Positions 20,711 through 29,415 of a DNA stretch of 64,000 nucleotides are shown in pieces (position 1 is the first letter of the stretch; each line of letters opens with the position of its first letter). Origin of the DNA: Senegalimassilia faecalis (lineage in GTDB: Bacteria; Actinomycetota; Coriobacteriia; Coriobacteriales; Eggerthellaceae). A program made the position numbers and the translations under genes. The DNA is taken from assembly GCF_004135645.1 (NCBI RefSeq), contig NZ_SDPW01000001.1, forward strand, positions 682,001-746,000, written 5' to 3'. A model generated the notes under the pieces. That model was not told the DNA's origin and did no database searches. It saw only the letters and a list, made by a program, of their open reading frames with translations.

Positions 20711-22108
20711 CTACCGCAAGCTTTCGCACATCTCGTTAAAGGTCAGCAGCCCCATATCGCCGCGCTGCGCAGCATATTCCCGGCAACCTGACGTGAAGCC
20801 CGATTTCGAGAACAACACGTAGCGCTTGGTCCCGTAGCGGAACAGTTCGCTTCTGAACACCAACTTTTCGGCAACATCCGCACCCGTAGGCTCGTTGCGC
20901 CACTTGCATTCCGCGAACAGGGCGTTGCCTTCATCGTCGTCGACAACGATGTCGATTTCCTCCTGCGACTTCGTCCTGTTGTCGTTACCCCACCAGCGGC
21001 CCATGTTCACCGGCAGCACATCGAACCGCCCCGCCTTCGCCTGCGCATACAGATACTGCATGCATACATCCTCGAACACGCCTCCCATGAAATCAGCAAT
21101 GTGCGGCTCCATCCGCTCGTAGATGACATCTGCCATCCCGTTCGCGATCAGCGACATATAACGCGGCACGAACCGATACCAGAAACGGAACATCGAATCT
21201 GCAAGCGCGTAAATCGACTTCCTACTCGATGCCTCTTTAAACGGCGCCTCGCGCTTCACGATTCCCAAGCTTTCAAGCTTGCGCAAGTACGTGCGCGTGT
21301 TGCTTTCGGGAATCTTTGCGGTTGTCGCAATCTCGTTCAAACGAGATTTTCCCGATGCGATGGCCTGGATAATCGCATCGTACTGCTCGGGCGAACGGCA
21401 TTCTTGCAGCAACAGGTTCCCCGGCTCTTCGAACAGGTAGCCATCCGGCGACAAGAACAACTTCTTGATGCTATCGCGCACGCTGTCGCGCGGATCGATC
21501 TTCTCGACATAAGCAGGAATACCGCCAGTGCAACCATACAGCACCGCCGCATTTTCCGGATTCATGCCCGGCCAGCAGGACAATGTCGTGAAGAAGTCGA
21601 ACGGCTCAACCTTCAACTGTGCTGTACGTCTTCCGTACAACGGGCTTTCATACCCAAGAACCTGCTCTTCCATGAACGAAAGCGACGACCCGCACAACAC
21701 GAGCATCAACTTCGTACCGTCCTTGAGCATATGATCGATCTTGTCTTGCAAAAGCGAAGAAACCTCGGGGAACGAGTACGCCAAATAGGGGTACTCATCG
21801 ATAACGAACACCAGACGCTCATCCCGAGACAATCGAGCAAGCGCATCGATGGCCTCGTCGAAGGAACCAAACGACCCCATGGGGGCACCAGCGGCAAATG
21901 CGGTGATTGCATCGCTAACCAACGCAAGGTTCGCTTCGGCATTCGTGCGGCGAGCCTGCACGTAGATAGCGCGCTTACCCTTCACGAATTCGGAAATCAG
22001 ACGAGTTTTGCCGACACGACGCCTTCCGTAAATGACGGGCATCTCGAATGAGCCCGAATCATACAACCTGTTCAGCACTTCAAGCTCGCGCTCACGCCCT
22101 ACGAACAT
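20711..22108 (-). CDS. AAA+ ATPase with C-terminal DUF234 nuclease-like domain
   Basis: 465 aa. It starts MFVGRERELEVL and has Walker A YGRRRVGKT (about residues 27-35) and Walker B LVFVIDEYPYL (about 100). A winged-helix segment follows (SRLNEIATTAKIPESNTRTYLRKLESLGIVKRE). The C-terminal DUF234 domain contains a PD-(D/E)xK-like core: EEIDIVVDDDEGNALFAECKW. This is the archaeal-type ATPase family common in gut anaerobes; its cellular function is not established. The ribosome site AAAGGGG abuts, and partly lies in, a 24-bp palindrome. The gene is monocistronic and may be autoregulated through that site. Confidence 0.9.
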   Translation of the reverse strand: MFVGRERELEVLNRLYDSGSFEMPVIYGRRRVGKTRLISEFVKGKRAIYVQARRTNAEANLALVSDAITAFAAGAPMGSFGSFDEAIDALARLSRDERLVFVIDEYPYLAYSFPEVSSLLQDKIDHMLKDGTKLMLVLCGSSLSFMEEQVLGYESPLYGRRTAQLKVEPFDFFTTLSCWPGMNPENAAVLYGCTGGIPAYVEKIDPRDSVRDSIKKLFLSPDGYLFEEPGNLLLQECRSPEQYDAIIQAIASGKSRLNEIATTAKIPESNTRTYLRKLESLGIVKREAPFKEASSRKSIYALADSMFRFWYRFVPRYMSLIANGMADVIYERMEPHIADFMGGVFEDVCMQYLYAQAKAGRFDVLPVNMGRWWGNDNRTKSQEEIDIVVDDDEGNALFAECKWRNEPTGADVAEKLVFRSELFRYGTKRYVLFSKSGFTSGCREYAAQRGDMGLLTFNEMCESLR

Positions 22109-22118
22109 GCTCAGCCCC

Positions 22119-22172
22119 TTTCTTATAGCTACATATATTATAGCAACGTATAATATATGTAGCTATAAGAAA
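22119..22172. promoter_or_regulatory. 24-bp perfect inverted repeat overlapping promoter and ribosome site of the DUF234 ATPase
   Basis: Arms 22119-22142 and 22149-22172 are exact reverse complements, separated by 6 bases. Each arm reads, on one strand, TATAATATATGTAGCTATAA then GAAA. On the minus strand the TATAAT nearest the gene can act as a -10 element, and the final AAA merges with GGGG to make the ribosome site 10 bases from the ATG at 22108. The element is strikingly AT-rich for this genome. Confidence 0.8.
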
Positions 22173-22263
22173 TAGTTTCGCTACGATGCGTCGGGCAGGC
22201 AAAGGACCACACCATCCGCTAGCCAATCACGAAGAGCATGGCTCTTACCCCCGAAATGAAAGC

Positions 22264-22309
22264 GCCGTCGTCGATTTCGATGCCAATATGCTGCGAAATC
22301 GACGACGGC
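22264..22309. repeat. Perfect 15-bp stem hairpin between tlyA-like and ATPase genes
   Basis: Arms 22264-22278 and 22295-22309 (GCCGTCGTCGATTTC and its reverse complement) surround a 16-base loop. It lies 26 bases beyond the end of the methyltransferase gene on the minus strand. It lacks a T-tract; termination or a REP-like element are both possible. Confidence 0.6.
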
Positions 22310-22334
22310 ACATCAGGAATGCCAGAGCACACGC

Positions 22335-23078
22335 CTACCCCCGAAACACGGCCCTTACCAGGTATTCCACGTTGCCTTGGGTGCCGGTGATGGGACTTTC
22401 CACCACGCCGGTGGGCGTGAAGCCCGCCGCATCAAGCGCATCGCGCACTTCTTGCACGGTGCGTTGGCGCACGGACTCATCGCGCACGATGCCGTGATCG
22501 GTTTCGTCGTGCTGACTTTCGAACTGGGGCTTTACCAGGCCTATGAAGATGGTGCCCGCAGCGGCGAAACGCGCGAACACCGGCGCCAGCGCCGCTAAGC
22601 CGATGAAGCTCAAGTCCGCCACCAGCACATCGAACGGCGCGCCCAGCTCGGCCGGGTCGGCCAGCTTGATGTTCGTGCGCTCGAACACCGTCACGCGCGG
22701 GTCCTGGCGCAGCTTCCACGCCAACTGCCCATAGTTCACGTCCACGCACGCCACGCTTGCCGCGCCCGCCTGCAACAGGCAGTCGGAAAACCCGCCCGTT
22801 GAGCTGCCGATATCCATGCAGCGCATGCCCGAAACATCCTGGGCAAACGCATCGAGCGCGCCCTGCAGCTTATGCCCGCCTCGCGATACGAACTGCTTTC
22901 GGCCCTTCACCACGATGTCGGCATCTGGCGCCACCTTGATGGCAGCGCTGGTGACGTACACGTCGTCAACCTTCACCTCGTGCGCCAAAACGGCACGCAA
23001 AACGGTGCCGGCGTCAGGGAACGTGCCCTGCTCCACCAGCAACTCGTCCAACCGAATCTTTTTCGCTTTCTTAACCAT
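22335..23078 (-). CDS. TlyA-family rRNA 2'-O-methyltransferase (S4 + FtsJ domains)
   Basis: 247 aa starting MVKKAKKIRLDELLVEQG. The N-terminal S4 RNA-binding domain (about 7-70: RLDELLVEQG...FVSRGGHKL) is joined to an FtsJ-like methyltransferase domain with SAM motif CMDIGSSTGGFSDCLLQAGA near 85-105, VDVNYGQLAW, and the catalytic Lys of GLVKPQFE. TlyA proteins methylate riboses of 16S/23S rRNA and influence capreomycin sensitivity. A TATAAT sits so close to the ATG that the message is probably leaderless, and no ribosome site is visible. An ATG three codons upstream (23087) is an alternative start but overlaps the -10. Confidence 0.92.
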   Translation of the reverse strand: MVKKAKKIRLDELLVEQGTFPDAGTVLRAVLAHEVKVDDVYVTSAAIKVAPDADIVVKGRKQFVSRGGHKLQGALDAFAQDVSGMRCMDIGSSTGGFSDCLLQAGAASVACVDVNYGQLAWKLRQDPRVTVFERTNIKLADPAELGAPFDVLVADLSFIGLAALAPVFARFAAAGTIFIGLVKPQFESQHDETDHGIVRDESVRQRTVQEVRDALDAAGFTPTGVVESPITGTQGNVEYLVRAVFRG

Positions 23079-23083
23079 GCCGC

Positions 23084-23089
23084 CCATTA
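23084..23089 (-). promoter_or_regulatory. -10 element giving a probable leaderless tlyA message
   Basis: On the minus strand CTATAATGGGCGGC precedes the ATG at 23078. The consensus -10 hexamer ends about six bases before the start codon, so transcription should begin at or next to the A of ATG. The -35 region is poor. Confidence 0.5.
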
Positions 23090-23249
23090 TAGCGAAAGCC
23101 ACCAGCCAGAGCCGACCCAAACGGACGCCCAGCAGCTCAGCACTAGCACAAGACGTCCAACGGAAAGATGCTCGGCCCAGTTCGACGACCAGTCAAATGA
23201 CCTTGGCCACCCTGCGCACACAGCCGCATCGATATTCCCAAAAGGCAAA

Positions 23250-23282
23250 AAGGCGCCGCCGGCTCGAAACCGGCGGCGCCTT
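23250..23282 (-). terminator. Intrinsic terminator after asd
   Basis: A 13-bp perfect GC-rich stem (AAGGCGCCGCCGG and its complement, 7-base loop) is followed on the minus strand by TTTTTGCCTTTT. It lies 24 bases past the asd stop at 23307. Confidence 0.9.
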
Positions 23283-23306
23283 CGTTTGGCATTCCCTATT
23301 TGCGCG

Positions 23307-24362
23307 CTATTCCTGCGGGAGCAGCAGCTGGGCAATCTGCACGGCGTTCAGTGCGGCGCCCTTGCGGATTTGGTCGGCAACTACCCACATGGCCAGGCCG
23401 TGCTTGACCGTGGGATCGCGGCGGATGCGGCCGACGTACGTGTCGTTTGTGCCGGCAAGCAGGCCCGGCATGGGGTACACGTTGTTCGCAGGGTCGTCCA
23501 TAACGGTGACGCCCGGCGCGGCGGCCAGCGCCTCGCGAGCATCCGCGGGCGGCACGTCGCCGACGAACTCGACGTTGATGGACTCGCCGTGGCAGCGCAG
23601 CACGGGTACGCGCACGCAGGTGGCGGCAACCTGAATGTTGTCGTCGCCCATGATCTTCTTCGTTTCCACGACCATCTTCCACTCTTCCTTCGTGGAATCG
23701 TCGTCCAGGAACACGTCGATGTGCGGGATGGTGTTGAACGCGATGCGATGCGCAAACGCGCTGATGGTCAGCTCGTCCTCGGGCTTGCCGTCCAGGAACT
23801 CGCGCGTCTGGTCGTACAGCTCGGCCATGGCCGGCGCACCGGCGCCAGATGCGGCCTGGTACGTGGACACCACCACGCGGCTGATGCGCGCCAGGTTGTA
23901 CAGCGGCTTTAGGGCCACCACCATCTGGATGGTGGAGCAGTTCGGGTTGGCGATAACGCCGTTGTGCCAGCTCACGTCGCCGGGGTTCACCTCGGGCACC
24001 ACCAGCGGCACGTCCTCTTCCATGCGGAACGCGCTGGAGTTGTCGATCATGACGGCACCGTGGGCCACCACGGCCTCGCGCATGGCCTTCGACACGGAAG
24101 CGCCAGCGGAGAACAGCGCGATGTCAACGCCCTCGAACGAATCAGGCGTCATTTCCTGCACGGTCAGCTCGCCCGCAGGCACCTGGCCGCAGCCCTCGAA
24201 CGGAAGCTTCTTACCGGCAGAACGAGCGGAAGCCAGCGCGATAACCTTCGACGCAGGAAAATCCAGGTCGTGAAGCACCTTCAGAAACTCGTTGCCCACA
24301 GCGCCCGTAGCACCGCAAACCGCAACCACCGGATGAGCCGGCATTACCTTCGTCCAAGCCAT
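23307..24362 (-). CDS. asd: Aspartate-semialdehyde dehydrogenase
   Basis: 351 aa. The N-terminal NADP-binding motif CGATGAVGNEFLKVL (about 16-30) and the active-site Cys142 in NPNCSTIQ are present, as is the conserved RVPVLRCHGESINVEF region near 250. It reduces aspartyl phosphate to aspartate semialdehyde, the branch to lysine/diaminopimelate, threonine and methionine. The gene lies eight bases downstream of the aspartate kinase gene and is transcribed with it. A clean terminator follows. Length is usual for bacterial Asd of the USG-1/Gram-positive type. Confidence 0.97.
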   Translation of the reverse strand: MAWTKVMPAHPVVAVCGATGAVGNEFLKVLHDLDFPASKVIALASARSAGKKLPFEGCGQVPAGELTVQEMTPDSFEGVDIALFSAGASVSKAMREAVVAHGAVMIDNSSAFRMEEDVPLVVPEVNPGDVSWHNGVIANPNCSTIQMVVALKPLYNLARISRVVVSTYQAASGAGAPAMAELYDQTREFLDGKPEDELTISAFAHRIAFNTIPHIDVFLDDDSTKEEWKMVVETKKIMGDDNIQVAATCVRVPVLRCHGESINVEFVGDVPPADAREALAAAPGVTVMDDPANNVYPMPGLLAGTNDTYVGRIRRDPTVKHGLAMWVVADQIRKGAALNAVQIAQLLLPQE

Positions 24363-24370
24363 AAGTTCTC

Positions 24371-25651
24371 CTATCGTCCCTTATTCATCTTCGCGGCGAT
24401 TTCTTCCGCGGACAGCTGGGTTTCCTCGAACACGCTGTCGGAGTCCAGGCCAAACGCCGTGTGCAGGCAACGCACGGCCTGCGCGGTTTGCGCGCCGTCC
24501 ACCACGACGGACAGGCGAATGGGCGACGTGGAAATAGCCAGGATGTTGATGTTGTTCTCACCGAGCGTTTGGAACGCCTTCGCGGCGATGCCCGGGCTCG
24601 ACTTCATGCCGGTGCCAACCAGGCTGACCTTCGCGATGTCCTCGTCCACCACGCACTCGCGCGCGTTGATGTCGGGCAGGATGCGCTCCACCGTTTCGCA
24701 GGCGCGCTTCTTGTCGGCGCCGGGGCACGTGAAGCTGATGTCGGTGATGCCGTCTTCGGACACGTTCTGGATGATCATGTCCACGCTCACCTGGTTGCCC
24801 GCCAGCGCGCTGAACAGCTTCGCTGCCACGCCGGACATGTCGGGCACGCCGCGGATGGTCACCTTCACTTCCGAGGTGTCGTGTGCGATGCCGGTGATGA
24901 CGGCTTCCTCCATCATGTCGGTTTCCTCCTTGACGTAGGTGCCCTCGGCGTCGGAAAACGCCGAACGGGAATGGATGACCACGTGGTACTTGCGGGCGAA
25001 CTCGACGGCGCGCATCTGCAGCACGCCGGCTCCGGAACCGGAAAGCTCCAGCATGTCGTCGTAGTTGATGACGTCGAGTTTCTTCGCGCGCGGGCAAATG
25101 CGCGGGTCGGCGGTATACACGCCGTCCACGTCGGAATAGATCTCGCACACGTCGGCGTTCAGACCGTGCGCCACGGCAACGGCCGTGGTGTCCGAGCCGC
25201 CGCGGCCAAGCGTGGTGATGTCGCCCTCGGCGTCGACGCCTTGGAAGCCCGCCACCACGGCGATGGCGCCGCGCTCAAGCGCATCGCGCACGCGCTCGCT
25301 GTGCACCATGACGATCTTCGCCTTGTTGTGAATCTTGTCGGTTTCGATGCCGGCTTGGCGGCCGGTGAAGCTCATGGCCTTGTAGCCGCGCGCTTCGATG
25401 GCCATGGCCAGAAGCGACATGGACACCTGCTCGCCCGTAGACAGTAGACGGTCCATCTCGCGCGCCGGCGGATTGTCGTTGAGCGCGGCAGCCAGGCCCA
25501 CCAGCTCGTCGGTGGTTTTGCCCATGGCAGACACCACGGCCACCACGTCGTGGCCGGCCTGCTTCTTCGCGATCAGCTTCTTCGCAACCATTTGGATGCG
25601 CTCGGGGCTTGCAACGGACGTGCCCCCGAATTTGCATACGATAAGCGACAT
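24371..25651 (-). CDS. lysC: Aspartate kinase
   Basis: 426 aa with AGAGGAAACGC before the ATG. The amino-acid kinase domain starts with the KFGGTS substrate loop (7-12) and includes GRGGSDTTAVA near 155. Two C-terminal ACT domains (about 265-420) should bind feedback effectors such as lysine or threonine. It catalyses the first step of the aspartate pathway and is cotranscribed with asd. The 237-bp leader shows an imperfect hairpin (about 25695-25740) but does not match the lysine riboswitch architecture, so enzyme feedback is the visible control. Confidence 0.97.
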   Translation of the reverse strand: MSLIVCKFGGTSVASPERIQMVAKKLIAKKQAGHDVVAVVSAMGKTTDELVGLAAALNDNPPAREMDRLLSTGEQVSMSLLAMAIEARGYKAMSFTGRQAGIETDKIHNKAKIVMVHSERVRDALERGAIAVVAGFQGVDAEGDITTLGRGGSDTTAVAVAHGLNADVCEIYSDVDGVYTADPRICPRAKKLDVINYDDMLELSGSGAGVLQMRAVEFARKYHVVIHSRSAFSDAEGTYVKEETDMMEEAVITGIAHDTSEVKVTIRGVPDMSGVAAKLFSALAGNQVSVDMIIQNVSEDGITDISFTCPGADKKRACETVERILPDINARECVVDEDIAKVSLVGTGMKSSPGIAAKAFQTLGENNINILAISTSPIRLSVVVDGAQTAQAVRCLHTAFGLDSDSVFEETQLSAEEIAAKMNKGR

Positions 25652-25694
25652 GCGTTTCCTCTTTGGACGGTTATCAGTCGTTTGTCACTATAGC

Positions 25695-25742
25695 AAACAA
25701 CCCCGCATCCACCTTGTTGAACAGTGGTTGCGAGGTTGTTTT
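25695..25742. terminator. Imperfect hairpin between NCS2 permease gene and lysC
   Basis: Arms AACAACCCCGCATCCAC and GTGGTTGCGAGGTTGTT pair with two mismatches around an 11-base loop and are followed on the plus strand by TTTTTTC. On the minus strand, between the permease stop (25889) and lysC (25651), it can end permease transcription or form a leader structure for lysC. Confidence 0.45.
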
Positions 25743-25888
25743 TTCACAGCGAACGTACGCGTTAGCCAACGGTTCGCGCCGCGATCGAACACGCATGGCG
25801 CACACAGGCGCATCAAGTGTCTGAAACGCAGTGGCCTGCAGGGCTTTTCGCGCCCGAGCGCAAGCCCGCAAGCGCCGCCTGCGCCGCG

Positions 25889-27220
25889 CTACGAGAACAG
25901 CACGAACGTGACCAAGAATGCCGCCGACACGATCCACATAAGCGGCTTGATGTCGCGCCAGTGGCCCTGCGTGACCTTCACCACCACGTACGTGATGAAG
26001 CCGAAGCCGATACCGTTGGTGATGGAGTACGTGAACGGGATGCCCATGATGGTGACGAACGCCGGGATGGCGGCCTCAAGGCTGCCCCAGTCGATCTTGC
26101 CGATGTCGCTCATCATAAGGTAGCCCACGATCACCAGCGCGCCGCACGTGGCCGAGCTGGACACCATGCCGATGATAGGAGCCAGGAAGGCGCACACGAA
26201 AAACGCCAGCGCCACCACCAGGTTCGACACGCCCGTGCGCGCGCCGGCCGCCGCGCCCGACGTGGACTCGGCGAACGACGTAATGGAGCTTGCGCCCGCG
26301 AAGCCGCCGACAATGGCGCCCATGGAGTCCACCAGCAGGATTTCGCGCGTGTTCTTCACGTTGCCGTCTTCATCGACGAAGTCGCCCTGCTGGCCGACGG
26401 CCATCATGGTGCCCATGGTGTCGAAGAAGTCGCTCATGAGCAGGCTGAACACGAACATGAGCAGCACGGGCTGCACGAACACCTGCGCGATGGCGATGCC
26501 GCCGCCGTCGGGCAGCTGCTGGAACGGTGCGCACAGCGCGCTGAAGTCGGGAATGAAGTCGAATTCGGTGGGCAGCGCCGTGACGCCAAGCGGAATGCCC
26601 ACGACGGTGGCCACGATGATGGAGATGAGCAGGCCGCCTTTCGTGCCGCGCACCGTCAATATGATGGCAAGCGCAATGGACACGATGGCCACGATGGCCT
26701 CGGGCGACGTCAAGCTGCCCATGGTGATAAGCGTGGAGGAATCGGCCGCCAGGATGCCGCCGCCCTTCAGGCCGATGAACGCCACGAACAGGCCGATGCC
26801 GATGCCGATGGCCTGGCGCAGCGCAACGGGAATGGCGTCCATAACCGCTTCGCGCAAGCCCATAAGCACGAGCACCATGATGATGACGCCTTCCAGGAAC
26901 ACCACGCCCATGGCAATGCGCCAGTCAAGCCCCATCGAACCGCACAGCGTGTAGGCCACGATGGCGTTGATGCCCATGCCCGACGCCAGCGCGATAGGCC
27001 GGTTCGCGATAAGGCCCATGGCCGCCGTCATGATAGCCGCGCCGAAGCACGTAGCGGTAAGCGCCGCGTTGAACGGGATGCCCGCCGCCTCCATCATGGC
27101 AGGGTTCACCGCCACGATGTATGCCATGGTCAGGAAGGTGGTAAGGCCCGCCATCACTTCCGTGCCCAGCGAGCTGCCGCGCTCGCTTACCTTGAAGAAA
27201 CGCTCGATAACCGCTTCCAT
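25889..27220 (-). CDS. NCS2-family (AzgA-like) purine permease
   Basis: 443 aa from the ATG at 27220 (AGGAGAAGGGGCGGC upstream); a second ATG six codons earlier is possible, since it overlaps the same purine-rich stretch. Multiple membrane helices are evident. Family motifs include MAGLTTFLTMAYIVAVNP near the start, ATCFGAAIMTAAMGL, ALASGMGINAIVAYT and GAIVGGFAGASSITSFAEST, all typical of the guanine/hypoxanthine (AzgA) branch of NCS2 symporters. It is expected to import adenine, guanine or hypoxanthine with protons. No purine riboswitch core is visible upstream. Transcription is monocistronic. Confidence 0.92.
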   Translation of the reverse strand: MEAVIERFFKVSERGSSLGTEVMAGLTTFLTMAYIVAVNPAMMEAAGIPFNAALTATCFGAAIMTAAMGLIANRPIALASGMGINAIVAYTLCGSMGLDWRIAMGVVFLEGVIIMVLVLMGLREAVMDAIPVALRQAIGIGIGLFVAFIGLKGGGILAADSSTLITMGSLTSPEAIVAIVSIALAIILTVRGTKGGLLISIIVATVVGIPLGVTALPTEFDFIPDFSALCAPFQQLPDGGGIAIAQVFVQPVLLMFVFSLLMSDFFDTMGTMMAVGQQGDFVDEDGNVKNTREILLVDSMGAIVGGFAGASSITSFAESTSGAAAGARTGVSNLVVALAFFVCAFLAPIIGMVSSSATCGALVIVGYLMMSDIGKIDWGSLEAAIPAFVTIMGIPFTYSITNGIGFGFITYVVVKVTQGHWRDIKPLMWIVSAAFLVTFVLFS

Positions 27221-27598
27221 GCCGCCCCTTCTCCTCATGTCCGTCCGCATCCGGGCAGGATGCGGCGCGCCCGTTGCGGCCACGTGGCCCGCGGCCGCAT
27301 TTCCGTTAGCGTTCACTTGCGCGCTCGGGCACTCCGCAGGATGCACGACCGCGCGAAAAAACGCACCTTGCAGGGTATCACACGCAGCATACGCCGCGCG
27401 ATAGCGCAGTGCGCAAGCGTGGCGAACGCAAGCGCGAACGAGACCGGTTCGCACAGCAGCAGGCGGACAATGGGACGAGCAGCCCATCCGGAAGCAACGT
27501 CAGCCCCACCCCGCCTCGCCCTGCTCGCCCCAAACGCAAAGCGAGGGGCAAGCCGTCTGGCCCGCCCCTCGCCGGGAAATGCAGTTCGTTGTTTGCCG
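27221..27598. other. 378-bp gap upstream of the purine permease gene
   Basis: It contains a hairpin in the permease leader (CCGCATCC/GGATGCGG, 27245-27265), a GGCCACGTGGCC palindrome (27278-27289), and the terminator of the DUF47 gene (27541-27572). No protein-coding frame stands out. Confidence 0.55.
27541..27572 (-). terminator. Terminator after the DUF47 gene
   Basis: Arms GCGAGGGGC and GCCCCTCGC with a 14-base loop; on the minus strand the hairpin is followed by TTTGCGTTT. It starts 27 bases beyond the stop at 27599. Confidence 0.65.
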
Positions 27599-28228
27599 CT
27601 ACACGTTCTTCAGCATGATGGTGCTCATGACGTCGGACGCGCGCTCGCACGCGTCGCAGCATGCCTCCATGCTGTCGAACAGCTTCGACCACACCAGCAC
27701 GCGCATGGGATTCTCGCGATCCTCCACGTGCAGCTGGCGGATGACCTTGATGTAAAGCTGGTCGGCCTGCTCTTCGTGGTCGTGCACCTTCACGATCAGG
27801 CTTTTGAAGTTCTTCGACTTCTTGAAGTTGCGGAAGTCGCACATGGCGTCGTCAAGCGCCTCGCAGCTGCCCTTGATGAGCTTCGCGAACTCGATGGCCT
27901 GCGGATGCATGAAGTGGATGTCGTACATATAGAAGTGCTGCATGACGTCTTCGATGTCGTCGACGATATCGTCGAGCGCTTGCGACATCTCGATGATGTC
28001 CTCGCGGTCGACCGGCGTGATGAAGTCGGTGGCAACCGTCTTGAAGATCTCGTGGTTGATGAGGTCGCCCTCGTGCTCAAGCTCGTGCGCCTTCTGCATG
28101 TTGTCATGCAACGCGGACGCTTCCGTGAACTGTTCGATCGTTTCGACCAGTAGCTTAGCCTCAGCCACGGCCAGCTTCGAGTGCTTCTCGAACGCGTCAA
28201 AATAATCGAACTTGTGCTTCTTACCCAT
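27599..28228 (-). CDS. DUF47 / PhoU-like phosphate transport regulator
   Basis: 209 aa from the ATG at 28228 with AAAAGGAGACCCA upstream. It begins MGKKHKFDYFDAFEKHSKLA and is almost entirely helical, with the DUF47 (PhoU_div) metal-binding pattern HELEHEGDLINHEIF and EQADQLYIK. Such proteins usually sit beside and regulate a Pit-type phosphate transporter. No pit gene is present here, so its transporter must be elsewhere or it acts alone. The acidic E/D-x3-D motifs that bind metals in PhoU proteins are intact. Confidence 0.9.
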   Translation of the reverse strand: MGKKHKFDYFDAFEKHSKLAVAEAKLLVETIEQFTEASALHDNMQKAHELEHEGDLINHEIFKTVATDFITPVDREDIIEMSQALDDIVDDIEDVMQHFYMYDIHFMHPQAIEFAKLIKGSCEALDDAMCDFRNFKKSKNFKSLIVKVHDHEEQADQLYIKVIRQLHVEDRENPMRVLVWSKLFDSMEACCDACERASDVMSTIMLKNV

Positions 28229-28447
28229 TGGGTCTCCTTTTGAGAACAAGTGCACTGCACGCTTCCACACGCGGGTTCCCAGTGTAACGCATGTTGACGT
28301 GGGGAAAACGCGAAATCGACCGCTTGCCCACGATTCACGACATCCGTAAACATCCCGTAATCTTAAGCGGACGCTCAATGCAACGAACGGCGCGTTGACG
28401 TTGGGTTTCACGCGCGGGCAGCATGCACGGCGCCCGCCGGGGCGCCC

Positions 28448-29365
28448 TTACGTTTCGCTTTCGGGGCGCGTGGGCTGGTCGTCGCTTGCGGGATAGTAGA
28501 TGTTCTCGCCGTCGGTGCTGGTGACGCCGCTTGGCGTGCCGACGGCGGCCATGCTGCCCGTATTCGAGGGGCTGCCGGAAGAAATCGGCGGCATGCTGCC
28601 CGTCACGCCCTTCGCCGTTACCGGCGGAATCTTGCCCGTCAGGCCCGTCGTCTGCGCCGCGCGGCTGGGACGACGGTGCGTGCGCACGCGCGACACCACA
28701 TGCTTGACGGGCTTGGCCACTGCTTGCGTGACAGCATCGGAATAGTCGCGCGCCGGACGCGTGCGCCAGCCGAACTTCAGCGCCGCATAGCGAATGCCCA
28801 GCACCAGCACCACGCACGTGATGGCCGCGTATTGGTCGAACAGGTGGTTCTGCTTCATAAGCGCGAACGCCAGCGCGCCGATAAGCGCCGCCGACACGTA
28901 CACCGTGCCCGCTTGGAACGCCTCGGGCTCGCGGTTCATGCAGATGTCGCGCACGATGCCACCGCCGTTTGCCGTGATAGTGCCCAGTATAACGGCCGGC
29001 ACGATGTCAAGCCCGGCCGACAGCGCCTTGCCCGTGCCGATGACGGCCCACAGCGCCACCGACAGGTTGTCCAGGAAGTCCACGAACGGGTCGAAGTACG
29101 TGATGAGCTTGCCGAAGTAGAACACCGCCACGCCCGTGATGACGCACGCGATAATCAGATTCGGCTTCTGAAATGCGTAAATGCCGTAATCTTGCAGCAG
29201 GACGTCGCGCATGATGCCGCCCGCCAAGCCAACGACGATGGCAATGCAGCACACGCCGAAGATGTCGTAGCGGGCGCGCACGGCGCTTAACGCCCCGAAC
29301 ACGGCGCCGGCGATGGTAGCGGCAAGCTCGAGCCAATACGGAATAGCCAGAGCGGTTTCAAGCAT
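28448..29365 (-). CDS. TRIC-type cation channel family protein (UPF0126 / YadS-like)
   Basis: 305 aa with GAAAGGGCTTTC before the ATG. Two repeats of three helices plus a seventh carry the family signatures GAVFGALSAVRARYDIFGV, GLAGGIMRDVLL in the first half and GTITANGGGIVRDIC in the second, the paired G-G-x-x-R-D turns of prokaryotic TRIC channels. The membrane part ends near residue 205. The last ~95 residues form a Ser/Thr/Pro/Gly-rich cytoplasmic tail with no homolog I recognise, unusual for a family normally around 210 residues. Function in bacteria (K+ or glycine-linked flux) is not settled. Confidence 0.88.
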   Translation of the reverse strand: MLETALAIPYWLELAATIAGAVFGALSAVRARYDIFGVCCIAIVVGLAGGIMRDVLLQDYGIYAFQKPNLIIACVITGVAVFYFGKLITYFDPFVDFLDNLSVALWAVIGTGKALSAGLDIVPAVILGTITANGGGIVRDICMNREPEAFQAGTVYVSAALIGALAFALMKQNHLFDQYAAITCVVLVLGIRYAALKFGWRTRPARDYSDAVTQAVAKPVKHVVSRVRTHRRPSRAAQTTGLTGKIPPVTAKGVTGSMPPISSGSPSNTGSMAAVGTPSGVTSTDGENIYYPASDDQPTRPESET

Positions 29366-29415
29366 GAAAGCCCTTTCGCCTTACTCGCGTTTACGGAAAG
29401 CTTCTGGCAGCGAAG

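Noticed and set aside
25652-25888. Lysine riboswitch upstream of lysC
   Set aside because: The gap has only a single imperfect hairpin and lacks the conserved multi-helix core of an L-box.
27221-27540. Purine riboswitch upstream of the NCS2 permease
   Set aside because: The conserved three-way junction core sequences are not visible on the minus strand.
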